Position numbers and translations under genes: made by a program. This document shows, in pieces, positions 35,441 to 46,908 of a stretch of DNA of 64,000 nt. A model generated the notes under the pieces. It had not been told where the DNA came from. It made no database searches and saw only the letters and a program-made list of their open reading frames with translations. Location: NCBI RefSeq assembly GCF_008831285.2, contig NC_045145.1:16056802-16120801 (forward strand). Direction: 5' to 3'. Position 1 is the first letter of the stretch, and every line of letters begins with the position of its first letter. This DNA is from Nymphaea colorata. Lineage: Eukaryota; Streptophyta; Magnoliopsida; Nymphaeales; Nymphaeaceae.

Positions 35441-37090
35441 CTAATCCCTGGAAGTAAGTGTGCGCCTTCTCTTCACTCTGACTGTTAATCCTTCTTTCAT
35501 CTTCATGGTAAGGGCGAGGGTGTATGGGGGTGGGTTTGGGCCACCATTCGCCACGTGAATCTCAAAGCTGTAGAGAATAGACGCAACCAGTGATTTCATC
35601 TGAATATAAGCCATATCTTTCCCTAAGCAGGTTCGTGGCCCAGCATGAAAAACCGGAAACTTGAACTGATTTTCAGGCACAAATTTGCCATTGTCTAACC
35701 ATCTTTCTGGCACAAATTCATGGCAATTTGCTCCCCACAACTCCTTTGATCTGCCCATTGCGTAGGCAGAGTAATCAGCAAACCATCCAGCACCAACGTA
35801 TGTACCATCTGGCAGAACATCTTCACTTACAGCGAGTCGGGAGTCGATTGGGACTGGTGGGAACAGTCGAAGGGCCTCCGAAAGAGCAGCATGAAGGTAG
35901 TGCATGTCTTTCAATTCCTCGTAACGAAAGACTGCCCATCCTGAGGTCCTATTCTTAAACTCTGGCTGTTCAGCGATCTGGAGCACCTCATTGTAGATCT
36001 TCCGCTCAGCTTTGGAATTGACTGACAACAGCCAAAAGAACCAAGTCACTGCTGAAGATGTTGAATCTTTACCAGCTAAGATGAAGCTTATGACAATATC
36101 CCTCAGGAATTTGTCGCTGCACTGCCGCTGATCCTGGTCATCATGTGAAACTAAATTATATTTTTGGTCATCTTCAAGTTCTGGTTCATCAAATTCCCGA
36201 GCTTTAGAATCTGCCATGAATCTAGATAGCAAGTCTTGCTTGAAGAGTACCCCATTGTTCGTCTGCAGCTCCTCCTTTCTGGACATTATTATCTTCATGG
36301 CGTATTCATCAACCGTTTGAATTGCTTCACTGAGTTTCCTTTCAGAGCCGACGCCCAGGACTCTCTTGATCTTCCAAAGAAATTGAATAGGGGCGTAAAA
36401 CCTGTCTGTACAGATCTTGGTGGCCTGATCAAATGCCCGGGCAAATGTGGGCATCGGTTTTCCGGCCACTAAGCATTCAGGATCATACCCAAAGGCGAGA
36501 TTACAGATGTTATCAAACCCAAATTTGTGGAGGACATCCTGGAGATCTATGGTTGCATCTCTGTCGCTTGCGTCCAACAGAAGGGGCATGAGGCGGTTGG
36601 TGATCTCCCACTGCACTATCTCCATCACAAAGTTCTTCAAGGATTTGGTGCTGAATTCGCAGCTCGCAGTCTTCCTCTGCTTGCTCCAGAGCTGACCATC
36701 TACATTAAAGATGCCATTGCCAAGTAAGTCTCCAAGTACACCACCAAACCTCTGGCCTTTGACGTAGTTACGGAAGTTGGTTTTCAGGAGGTGCTCAACG
36801 TTGGCTGGATTCGCGGTGCAGACGCCGTAATTCCTCAAAAAGAGATGAACTTTGATGGTGCCAGAAGGAGTGTCGGAGATCATTTCGGTTGCCCATTCGA
36901 GAAAGCGGTTGTGGTTTCTCAAGAAAGCGATGAGGTTGCCAATTATTGGATATGAAGCGGGGCAAGGCGTTCTGGTTGCCGCCATTGAACTGTCCCTGCG
37001 TCCATGGAAAACGAAGAAGAGGAGGAGGAGAGAGAGGAGCAGAAGGATGATGGGCAGAAAGAAGATGGAGAGCATGCCTTCCCAGCTCAT
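35441..37090 (-). CDS. Cytochrome P450, CYP94-type fatty-acid hydroxylase
   Basis: An intronless, full-length 549-residue P450. A hydrophobic membrane anchor (about 8-28) is followed by a Pro-containing hinge and YPIIGNLIAFL. The I-helix oxygen-binding motif is AGKDST (339-344), the K-helix ExxR is EALR (405-408), the PERF-type motif is PERW (461-464), and the haem loop is FHAGPRTCLG with Cys488. Blocks TANPANVEHLLKTNF and GIFNVDGQLW are characteristic of the CYP86 clan, and overall the protein reads as CYP94. Members omega-hydroxylate fatty acids or oxidise jasmonoyl-isoleucine at the ER; which applies cannot be read from sequence. All catalytic landmarks are present, so it is probably active. 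It faces the plastid membrane protein gene tail to tail. Confidence 0.93.
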   Translation of the reverse strand: MSWEGMLSIFFLPIILLLLSLLLLFFVFHGRRDSSMAATRTPCPASYPIIGNLIAFLRNHNRFLEWATEMISDTPSGTIKVHLFLRNYGVCTANPANVEHLLKTNFRNYVKGQRFGGVLGDLLGNGIFNVDGQLWSKQRKTASCEFSTKSLKNFVMEIVQWEITNRLMPLLLDASDRDATIDLQDVLHKFGFDNICNLAFGYDPECLVAGKPMPTFARAFDQATKICTDRFYAPIQFLWKIKRVLGVGSERKLSEAIQTVDEYAMKIIMSRKEELQTNNGVLFKQDLLSRFMADSKAREFDEPELEDDQKYNLVSHDDQDQRQCSDKFLRDIVISFILAGKDSTSSAVTWFFWLLSVNSKAERKIYNEVLQIAEQPEFKNRTSGWAVFRYEELKDMHYLHAALSEALRLFPPVPIDSRLAVSEDVLPDGTYVGAGWFADYSAYAMGRSKELWGANCHEFVPERWLDNGKFVPENQFKFPVFHAGPRTCLGKDMAYIQMKSLVASILYSFEIHVANGGPNPPPYTLALTMKMKEGLTVRVKRRRTLTSRD

Positions 37091-39467
37091 CGCTTCCGCT
37101 CTTGAGGATCGTGATCAGTATGTTGGGCCTGCAAATGAGAGCTTCTGGTCTTAAGATATAATTACTTGGCGTGCACGACGTCCTTGTCCAAAAAATAAAG
37201 GAAAATTTCCCTTACATCAAGGTTTTGCTCTTGCTCAGGTTTTTCGGCTTAGAAAAGTCCTCCCAATCAAAAGCCAAATCTCTTGCCTTTAAGTATCGAA
37301 GAGGATTCAGTGTTTCTTAACGTAAAACCTGAATTCTAATGAAAGCTTTCAGCAACTCAACCTGATCTGCAAGGCCAAGCATGTACTACTTGTCGTAAGA
37401 AGCAGATGCCAACAATAGGGGAGGTTCCAAAAGGTTCCCACACATATAGTAAGATGCCAGAATTCTCTCGAAAGTGTTGATACATTTTTTTATGGAATTA
37501 GATGAATAGATCGCCTTCAACTCACAGAGAAAAATTGATGAGCTGCTTTTGTTGATACGAGAGCTATATGAATCATGGCCTTGCAAGTTCAAAAAGAAAA
37601 TTTACTCGCATGAAAAGAGAGAACTATTGCTATTTGATTCACACATCAAGGACGCAGAAAAACCAGAAACCAAAAAGACAAAAAGATCGAATCTTCCTGA
37701 ACCGATCCTTTTGTTTTCTTGGTTTTTTGTTTTTCTCCTCTCGTTATGTCCAAGATGTAATCTTATGATTCCTTCTGACCGCCGTCTTGTGCTTTTTGGT
37801 TTTCTGTTGCTTTTTGTTTGTACAGCTTATTATTTTCAATAATAAGGGTGGAGGCCTATCGACCAGCAGGATGATTTTCTGGCATTAGATAGATATTTAA
37901 TTTGAAGTCAATATTTTAGTTTAGCCGACTTCTGAAAATTAATCCATATTAAAAAAAGAGGCTAATTGAAACCACTCTTAAAATTTCCTTGCCTACAAAG
38001 TGATTTTTTCCAAAATGATAGGTCGTACGTCCTTGTCAAATAATTGTGTGGTATCTTGTTGAAGCCACAATGGTAGTTAATATTTTAGAACGCCTTTCTT
38101 ATTTGACAAAAGTAAACTTAAAAACTTGATAGAGAAAGGTGCTAAAAGATAAGGTGCATTTAAAACTTCCAAGAAGCAGCAGGGATCATAGATAAATTGG
38201 TCACCAGGAAAAAGAAAAAAGAAAAGCCAAAATCTCATGACCATGTTATTGTCTGCAATAACTAGGGGACGAGAAGAAAAGATGTTTGATCACTCAGATT
38301 TGAAATCCATTAATTTGATGTGGATCTGATGTGGCTTTCCTGATTCATAAGGATCTTATGTCAAACCTAAAATCAATACTTAAAATCCTTATTTTATCTT
38401 TTCACGATGACAAAAGGTTTGATTTAAAAGCGGAGAGGAGGTCTAGCATTAAACTTACAGTTTTCAAATCCTGATTATTTTGGATAAGGGCAAACAAACG
38501 TCCTTGAAAGGCGTCGAGTTGAAATTTTTGGATCAAATTTCAACCTTACTATTTTGCTATCTAAACTTTCTCATGGCAGGTAAATTGTCGTGGAGACTCT
38601 TGCCGATAGAGGAAAAAAAACACACACATTTGTCAATTGAATTGCTCTAACGGAACGATATAGATGCCACAAAAAAGAAGTACGCAGACAGTTCCTGTGA
38701 AAGTATTGCTCAAACAACGTAAACCCGCTCCTTAAAATATGCAATTGTGGTAGCGCGCTAACTAAAAATTAAACAAAAGAAACTATCTGTCTTGAAATTT
38801 AAATAAGATGAATAAATTCGTCGATCCAATAAGCAAAACATACATATACAGCTGCCCATAAGTCGAGGATAAATGTGGGAGAAGCTTGTGCCGAGATCGA
38901 CAATCCTGTCAATATATGATACGGAAGCGTTGGATGTCAGGGATCCATAAAACCTCGTTCCGCAGTTTCAACGCGAAGGATTTCGTCCCACTGTTTCCTT
39001 TTAGAGGATTCACGCCCATTCAATACATAATATAGGCGGATGTGCTTTGCATCTTTTTGAAAAGCAATTCACTGCATACAGCGTAATAATCACAAGCCAG
39101 ATAACGTTCACTTTGATTGACCAAAACGGCAGAATAAAAGGAAATGTTATGGGCGCAAAGCAGAGAAAAATAAGAAAATTCAGTGTTGCAGACGCTGGCA
39201 AGTGATCCACGAACATAACTCAAGAAACTTAGAAAACTATGAATAAATTCTGTGTACACCTCTCATAATTAGAAGAGCACAGGCCGTCCAAGCCTAATTC
39301 AAGAGGCGAGGCATTTGCAAAGCAGCATCAACAAGAGCACTCATGTGCAACGCAGCTAACCGTACCCTCCCTCTGTTTGATGAGAATCTCTCTCCAATTC
39401 CACAAGCTAAACTTCCATCCATACCTCGAGGATAATTGTTAGGAAAAAGCAAAAGAGGTGTCAACGG
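37091..39467. other. AT-rich spacer upstream of the P450 and downstream of the FLX-like gene
   Basis: The first few hundred bases are the upstream region of the minus-strand P450. Beyond that no coding frame, element terminus or RNA gene can be supported. The part next to 39467 is the likely 3' UTR of the FLX-like gene. Confidence 0.5.
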
Positions 39468-40558
39468 TCAACGGCGAGGAAGGCTACGCTTCTCATAGGC
39501 TCCCCATGAACCAGAGCCATACAAATGATCCTTCTCACTTCCAAGTCTATCAGCATAAGCCCCCGGATATCCCAGTTCTGGACTTCCCTTCACCATCCCA
39601 TAGCCCCCAGCTCCTGTAAGATGTAGATAACAGGCCAATGTTTGTTATAGAAACAGCGCAAATGAAATAGTGACATTTTTTCTTTCTTTTTCCTCTTGCA
39701 ATCATTACCCTTCTTTTGTTTCTGAAGAGGAGAAGAGGATACATCAATTTTTCTCAAATTGTGAGAGTAAAAAAACTTACCAGGAGCCCAGGATCTCTTA
39801 TCTAAAGCAGAATGTTCAACTCGTAATTTCTCTACTTCACGTGCCATGGAAACAAGATTTTTCTCCAAAGCTTGCTTCTGTTCCATGTGTTCCACATTGG
39901 CCTTCTTCTCATATTCAAAAGCTGTTCTGCAAGTGGAAATGAGATGAAATAAATATAAGCCTACAAGATGGCCACCAAGAACTTGGAGGCTTCGAACATC
40001 TCATGAAAACCAATACCTTGCTCTGATAAGCTCCTGGCGAAGGCCGTCTACATCAGCCCTAAGAGCAGGTATCTGCTGGTTCTCTGCTTGCATCCTGGTC
40101 AAATCCTGCGTCAGGCCCTGGATTTGAGCAGACAACTCCTGCCTGATTGCATCCAGCTTCTGAACTTCAGCCCTTAATTGCAGGACTTCAGCTTTCAGAG
40201 GTTCAGAAGCTCGTAAATCAGCCTCAAGCTTCAATCCCTTCTCAATCAGGTCCCTAGTTTGCATTTCTTTTTCTGCAGTAAGTTTAGGTATCAGCTGACC
40301 AAGGTTGTGCAATTCTTCTTTTGCAGCAACAAGTTCATGTTGCAATGCCATTCGATCTTCAGCTAGCCGCCTGTTGTCAGTTAGAAGCCTCCGAATCTCT
40401 TCATGCTGAATTTCAAGCTCCTCCTCAAGTGCAGCAGGATGTGGGTGAGGTGGTCCTCGCATTGGACCCAATGGAATTGGAGGTCCTTCATGCATTCCTG
40501 GGGGAAAACCTCGATGCCCATTGTTTATAAGGTGACGAGGGACTCGTCTTCCTGCCAT
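39468..40558 (-). CDS. FLX-like coiled-coil protein (FLOWERING LOCUS C EXPRESSOR-like, FLXL1-type)
   Basis: Three coding exons (40558-40017, 39926-39781, 39613-39468) close in phase to 277 residues, normal for the family. The N-terminus is Pro/His/Arg-rich ([10 protein letters not shown], then [15 protein letters not shown]). A long heptad coiled coil runs from about 43 to 228, with family blocks [47 protein letters not shown] and [13 protein letters not shown]. The tail is Gly/Tyr/Ser-rich. FLX proteins associate with FRIGIDA-type complexes that activate FLC in Arabidopsis; the FLX-like paralogs are less understood, so a flowering role is only inferred. A leader intron of 2451 bp precedes the start codon. 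Confidence 0.9.
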
Positions 40559-40565
40559 CTGGATC

Positions 40566-43016
40566 CTGCAGAGGAAACTACAAATTTATAGTCAAGGAAA
40601 TAAATGAATATGCATTACATCTTGAAACCAGCTGTTCACATGGAAGTAAACTTCAGCAATCTGCAATTCAGCATAACTCAATCAAGAGATCACACTAATC
40701 AACAAATAACCAAAACATAATAACATATACAAGAATCATCTAAATACTAATTGTTTGTCCATTTTATCTCCCAGATAATCAGAAACCAGCTCTCACAAGG
40801 AAACCTATTCTAAGTGCATTCAACTGAAAGGGAGAAGGAACTGACCATATGAGATCAAATATTGACATCCTATTACAAGATCGTGCTACAAACAATTTAA
40901 AAGACTCTCCAAGGGTTGAGATCACCAAGCATCATTACCAGACCAATTTCACAAAGCTACAATTAACCAAGCCTTTATGAAAAAGTAGCCAACAATTGAA
41001 GAGTTTGCACTATGTTCATGAATGTGACAACGAGTGTATATCACATTGATGCAATATCGAAGGAATCACACTATCAAGAGTTCAAACTCTCTTAATAACA
41101 GGTCCTCTTCAATTTTCCACCATTCCATGGCCTCAGCCTCTCTGATCTATTAGATCAATAAAATTTGAGGAAATTTCACAAGCATGCACTTTAGGGTGTG
41201 GGCGATGGACTGTAGCCACGTTAAACCATTGTTTACCAAAGCTTCTCAAAACTGCAAAAAATTCAATCTAGAGCCATGAAAAGCTACAATCTGCTTTGTG
41301 ATCTCATCTTAAAATACTGACGCTTCATATTACAAAATAGACATACAGAAAAGAAATTTCATTCTAATTAGGCAGCATAAGCCTGCGTTTGCATCAAAAC
41401 AGAAATAATAGTCGAAGTTCTTTTGTCATTTACCACCTTATTTGATTTGGTCATACTTGATACTCATTTGTTATTTTGTAATACGGTTTCTTACTTGCTT
41501 CTTCTTGAACACTTCACAGTTCACACTCCCACTAATTCTTTAACCGCTTCTCATTAACGTCTCAAGCATAGTAGTAAGTAGAATCCAACCAGGGGCCTAA
41601 GCCTGATAAGGCTGACTGAGCCCGAATATACACCACAGTCAGCTCATGTGTATATTCAAAGTCTGAACAACAAAACAGGTACATCACTGTACCTGTTTTT
41701 TTCTTCCAATAATGCGATCAGCATAATAAGCCAAAATTTTATTTCACATATAATTCTTATTCTGCATGTGATTCTTCCAACTAACATCAAAATGAGCAGA
41801 ACAGAATAAAATTAATCATAAAATAAATTTTCAAAACTTCAAACATTTTTATAAAAATAAAGGACAAAGATTAATGAAATTCCCAATGTCAGGTCAGCCG
41901 TCTGACATGGTTCAGTGCATGTCCACCGAATTCTTTCTAATGATGGCAGACAATTGACTTCATAAACCATTTATCTTGTCGTATGACTTGGGAATTCCTC
42001 AGTAAAATTTGTAAAGTCCTTTGTCATCTCTTATAACATTAGAAAGCTTTACATCATCCGACCTTCCAATCACGCCCTCTCCCATCCCTAACAAAGAAAG
42101 GAAACACGAAAAACAGCAAAGGCATCAATTTTGCTGTTTCTGCATCCTACGAGCACTATGTACATTATTCTAGGTCTTTCAACACCAATCAAGTCTCATT
42201 TTCCCTAGGCGAACTGGGCCATGAATAGACTATTTTCTGGACCGAAAGAGAGGATTTCCATATTGCATCCCTTGCCAGATTCTATTTACTAAGCCTGCTA
42301 ATGACTTCCTCTCTTAGTTCGACATATACAAATGCGCATCACAGAAGTGCATCGCGACTTTTACATCAAAATAAGCACCATGAAAAAATAGTCGGAGCCA
42401 ACTATTTGCATTTTCTCTATTAAAAAGAGTAATAGAAAACCAAATACATGGCCATACGCCACCAAAAAAAAAAAAAAAAATCTGGACATATAAGTGGCGT
42501 TAAACAACCTTAAGGTTTGCCCTAAACACCACCAACAGAAAAGAAACTAGTTATTCCGATTGGGCACCAATACGGGTAGGACCAGCACATATTCTACTCC
42601 ACAGAACAATTTCCCCACTTCCCCAGATAACTGGTGGATCTGAACACCCAACAACCATCGTGAGTTGCAGGTAAACAACAACCGAAACCCTCAGATATCG
42701 ACAATCAGCAACCAAACACACATAACGAGTCATCCCCAAAAAGGCGCAAGCTAGAACCAGTACAGTAAGAGAACAAATTGCCAAACAATTCCAACCATAC
42801 CAACCAAGACCGAAACCCCAAAAAACAAAAAACAGAAAAGAGGGAGCCACGAACAAGAAGAAGAACATCTAAAACTAAACGTAACCAAATTCTGAACATA
42901 TTATAAAAGCTTCATACAAAAGAAACAAAAACTGAAAACCCTAATTCTGAGGATCGAAGCTGGAAGGAAAAGAAAGAAGATAAAAAGACTAATTAGGATA
43001 AAGGAACGGGACTCAC
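40566..43016 (-). other. 5' UTR intron of the FLX-like gene
   Basis: On the minus strand the leader exon ends at 43017 before a strong GTGAGT donor, and the coding exon is entered at 40565 after CCTCTGCAG, 7 bp before the ATG. The 2451-bp intron holds copy B of the dispersed repeat (40916-41475) and an A-run near 42464-42480. Open frames inside it are chance. A large first intron in the leader may carry regulatory sequence. Confidence 0.7.
40916..41475. repeat. Dispersed repeat, copy B
   Basis: About 560 bp, collinear with 31811-32295 on the same strand. It carries roughly 70-95 bp not found in copy A around 41182-41250. Copy B sits inside the leader intron of the FLX-like gene. No coding capacity is visible. 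Confidence 0.8.
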
Positions 43017-43140
43017 CTCCTTTGGAGACGCTCCCCAAGATGAGTCGGAGGGTCGAACAGGCTCAGGCTCGCGCTCTCTCTCTCTCTGTCTCTCTCTCTC
43101 TCTCTCTCAAAAACACAAGAGAGCTGGAGAAAGTCTCCAG
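43017..43140 (-). promoter_or_regulatory. FLX-like leader exon and CT/GA-rich promoter-proximal tract
   Basis: The leader exon inferred from the GTGAGT donor at 43016 extends upstream into a CTCTCT tract at 43074-43108 (GAGAGA on the gene strand). Such Y-patch or GA tracts are common near plant transcription starts. The exact start is not determinable. Confidence 0.45.
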
Positions 43141-43919
43141 CAGCAACTAGCGAAGCCGCGCGACAAATATCTCCCCTTTTTTAGCAAACAAGGTGTCACC
43201 ATTTCAGGGGCGATCGAACCGATATCTTGAAAAAATCGGGGTTTATTTTTTCCCCCACATTTTAGAACCTAAAATTTATTAAATAACTTCAAAACAGGTC
43301 CAACTTTAGATGGTATCACATAAGTACGCCTAAGTTTGATTTTTTTTTTTAATCTAACCACTTTTTTCGTACTTAATTTCAAAAGAAACGAATCATCTGT
43401 GCTAGTTTAAGAATCAATTTTTAGGCTCTAGATCATCTAAACCAAAGTCATATGGTTGAACTTCCTAAGAAAGATATGAATCTTTTGATTTTGAAAAATA
43501 TAACCGTTTACTTGTCAAGATCCAGTTACCGACGAACTTTGTTTTACGTTACTCAATTATTTCTTATTCAGTCTTTTCTATCTCATTCTTTCATTTTCTT
43601 TTCCAGTTGGTTTTTTTTTTCTCACTTTAGAAGTGAATCCCAAAGATGAAAGAAATGGAAAACTACTTCTCTATCGTAACGAGATATACCGATCATCTTC
43701 AAATTTAATTTAAAGATGTCTAAACACAACAATTGTTGTAGTTACATACGAGAGGAAACTATTCATGTTACTATTTATATGTGCAAATTGATAGAACCAT
43801 TCATGCCATCGGACTAGCTAAAGTAAGTTAGTTTAGTTTTGTTTGGCTTAAAAAAAGTGTGAAAAGCGTGTCTTGAATGCTTCGAAAGCATTAAGTGGTC
43901 GAAGGAGGAAGAGGCTGAC

Positions 43920-44110
43920 CATGTTAATTCGTCAAGCCTGGCCACAAACCTCGGCTCAAGCTTAACCGAGCTGAGTTCGAACTTCGTAAGCTCGAGCCCA
44001 GTGAGTTCGAGCCGGTCAACTCGAAAATTGACTCAAGATCAAGCTAAGCTCGAGTTGTGGCTTATAGCACTTGAGCCAAGTTTGAGCCAGCCCAGCTCGG
44101 CTTGAACTCG
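43920..44110. repeat. Degenerate CTCGAGC/GAGTTCGAGCC repeat block
   Basis: Short motifs such as CTCGGCTCAAG, GAGCTGAGTTCGA, AGCTCGAGCC and GAGTTCGAGCC recur on both strands over about 190 bp. The block is far richer in GC than its neighbours. It resembles the palindromic interior of a decayed transposon, but no termini are visible. Confidence 0.55.
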
Positions 44111-44216
44111 ACTCACCATGAACAGCCTTATGCACAATGAAATGGACCTTGTCAACGTTAAATCACTGAGATTTTGGTCCCAAGGCCAATCGTCACAGAG
44201 TCTTCCAAACAAATTA

Positions 44217-44402
44217 GTTTAACCCAACATGCGATGTGCAGTTCAGACTTCAGAGGCCCAAGTAATTTCGAGTTCTACGTGCATCAATTCAGGTACTGAT
44301 TTCCATTTTCTTTAGTTTAACCCAAGACGCCATATTTGTACAGTTCAGAGGCCCTAGCAATTTAGAGTTCTATGTGCATCGATCAAAGTATTGATTTCAA
44401 TT
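44217..44402. repeat. Two-copy tandem repeat, about 98-bp period
   Basis: Unit 1 (44217-44314) and unit 2 (44315-44402) both begin GTTTAACCCAA, share CAGAGGCCC and GAGTTCTA, and end GTRYTGATTTC. The copies differ by point changes and a short deletion, so the duplication is not recent. Confidence 0.8.
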
Positions 44403-45446
44403 TGTGATGACTTTTTGAAAAAAAATAAAACATATAAACATGGATACACCCACTAAAATAGATTATGAGATTTTTTTTTTTGAAATGATCTAATTAACAT
44501 TATAGATATGAATGTAAAAGTGATTTGGTAATAGAAATATATTGGATCAATCATTTTTCAACTTTAAACAAGTTCTTTAATTATAACAAAATCAATGGCT
44601 CTTGTACCATAAAACTTTTGATAGTTGAAAAAAAATCATATTTTTATGATGACAACTTAAATATAAGTATGTTTTACACCAAATTAATATATTCACAAGC
44701 ATGTTACCACATTTTTTAACAAAAAATGAGTAATTCGGCTTTTGTTCTTCACCAGCCAAGTGGTATAGAATATATATAAGTATGAGAAAGTTAAATTGCA
44801 CCAGATCAGAAACATGCATGCAGTACCCATCGTGCTTATCACTCACTTTCACGTCATAAAGGGTTCAAGCGCAAGGTTTAACTTGTATAAAAGAAAAGTA
44901 CTCACGATATATATATATAAAAGAAAGGTGTCATATGTAGTATTACTTTCTCAAAGTGAAAGTAGAAGCTGTTATTCACTCTCTTTTTAAAATAACTTCT
45001 CATGTAACATCTCACAAACGATCAATCAAACAGATCCAACAGCTCATAATCAGTTCATACAATTTTCATGTTTAGTCAGTTTATATATACAAGGAGAGTA
45101 TAACTAGATTCCACAATCGTGTTCATGGCATTCATAAGATAACCATATACGTGACTGTCATCTACATTTATGTATGTACGTCAGTATAAGAACCTAAACT
45201 GGAAGTTCTTATTTCAAAGGCATACATGTAGGTTCATAAAACTAACGGCCTAAATTAAAGTTTCATGCATCTTATACCCTCCAAAGAAATAAAATTTTTC
45301 ATCAATTTCAAGCGTTCATTTTACAAGGATAATTGAGGGAAGGAAAGATGCAACATTTACAACGAATAATCAATATCGAAAGCATGCATTATCTTGTAAA
45401 ATGAGTGGTTTTTTGTCATTAAGTATTCTGCAATTGCTTTTCATCT

Positions 45447-45872
45447 AGGGGCGTTAGATGAGGCTGGAATTAGAGAATTCTAGAATTAAAATTCTCATTT
45501 TTTTTTTATGGAACGAGAATAGTGTCATCAAACAAAGAATTTAGATTCCAGAGTTGTAGGCTTATTCTTGAATCAAAATTTTGGAATTGTGATTTTGCTC
45601 TAGCAGGAGGAAGTAAGTTTCTAAAATTTTAGAATTTTTTTCATCTCTCTTTAGGAACACATGTCATGGTGATTTTAATTAATCAATTCTACAAATTTAA
45701 TTCATGTTTTATCGAACACATCACTTTCAATTCTAGAATCAAAATTCTAAACTATCAAATACGAAGGAAAACTAAAACTGGAATTTTCATTCCAATTCCA
45801 GTTTGAGGTGGAAGTTTATTTCTAAAATTTTAATTCTAGAATCCAAATGCAAAGCCATCAAACGGCGCTCTT
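45447..45872. mobile_element. MITE with about 45-bp terminal inverted repeats
   Basis: The left end (45447-45494) reads AGGGGCGTTAGATGAGGC, then a spacer, then TTCTAGAATTAAAATT. The reverse complement of the right end (45825-45872) reads AGAGCGCCGTTTGATGGC, then TTCTAGAATTAAAATT. The ends therefore pair over about 45 bp with mismatches. The 426-bp interior is AT-rich, has no transposase frame, and itself contains further copies of the TTCTAGAATT motif. Terminal motif and size suggest a hAT-like or similar non-autonomous DNA transposon; no clear target-site duplication was seen. Confidence 0.7.
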
Positions 45873-46908
45873 ATGAACAACATGCTTTATTATCGATAGG
45901 GAAAGGGTCTGGTTTTCAATTAATCGACTGCTCAAGGTTAATACTTGACAGTTCCAATGCAGAGCAGCAGAAAAGATCCAGACCCATTAGATCCAAAGGC
46001 GACTAATCGGTTGATTTAGAGTGTAGACTGAAGTTTTGGATCATGTTTGATCATTTTTTGTTGTTTGGACCCTAATTTAAATACATAGTATAAAGATCCA
46101 TACATTAGAATCCATATTCGTGTAACAAGATCTAGGTTTGTTCAGATCCATGTAACTGGATGTATATCTATGATCCACCTTTCTCTATCTACATTAGAAC
46201 CCAAGGCTCGATTGTAAAAGCTCAGTAATCTTAAGTGTAAATTTTCTCTTGTTAATTTCATTTGTTTCATATTTTATTTCTAGCACAAGTCCATCTTATT
46301 TCTCTCCAACCTTTACATTCCCTGCATTTCCTTTGTAGTTTTCCTTAGTTCAATATCAGCAGTTACCCAAATGCTCTATTGGTTGTAATCAGGTTCATAG
46401 TGCAGTTTTTAACATTTTAGATGCATGGGCAGTCGTTGATTTTCATGCTTCAAAAACCTGAATGAACTATACTGAAGTAGAATGATCAAAAACTATAATT
46501 TGGTCAATGGATTGTAAGAAACATATGTACAGCATCGGATACTGTCGCTGATACATATTAACATGATAATTTATACTAATTACTCAAGGTTAAATGTATT
46601 TATGCATTTACATGTGGGGATCATACGTACAACAGTCCCTGCAAAAAGAGAGGGATTTCGTCAGTAGTACTCTTGACAGCAATGGAAGCGGAAGATGAAG
46701 AAGGCTTCTGAAGTTATTTTCCTTCCATTCACGAAAAGGGGGAAAAGGAAAAACTTAATCAGCATATCAATTTGAAGCGCCTTATAAGGCACTAAGCGTT
46801 TCTTCCTGAACACAATGATTCTGGTTGGTTAAGCACAAAGAGGTGCTGATCAACCGATCAGAAGCGCCGCGAAATTCTCCGCCTGTAAACGCTTAATTGC
46901 ATGTTCTA

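Larger units (their letters stand above)
43141..46908. other. Repeat-bearing AT-rich spacer
   Basis: No gene was found. The interval contains a CTCGAG-rich low-complexity block (43920-44110), a two-copy tandem repeat (44217-44402) and a MITE (45447-45872). The rightmost 200-300 bp are the probable 3' UTR of the BBX gene. Confidence 0.5.

Noticed and set aside
42551-42868. 105-codon minus-strand hydrophobic frame
   Set aside because: Lies within the leader intron of the FLX-like gene and reads as random hydrophobic sequence.
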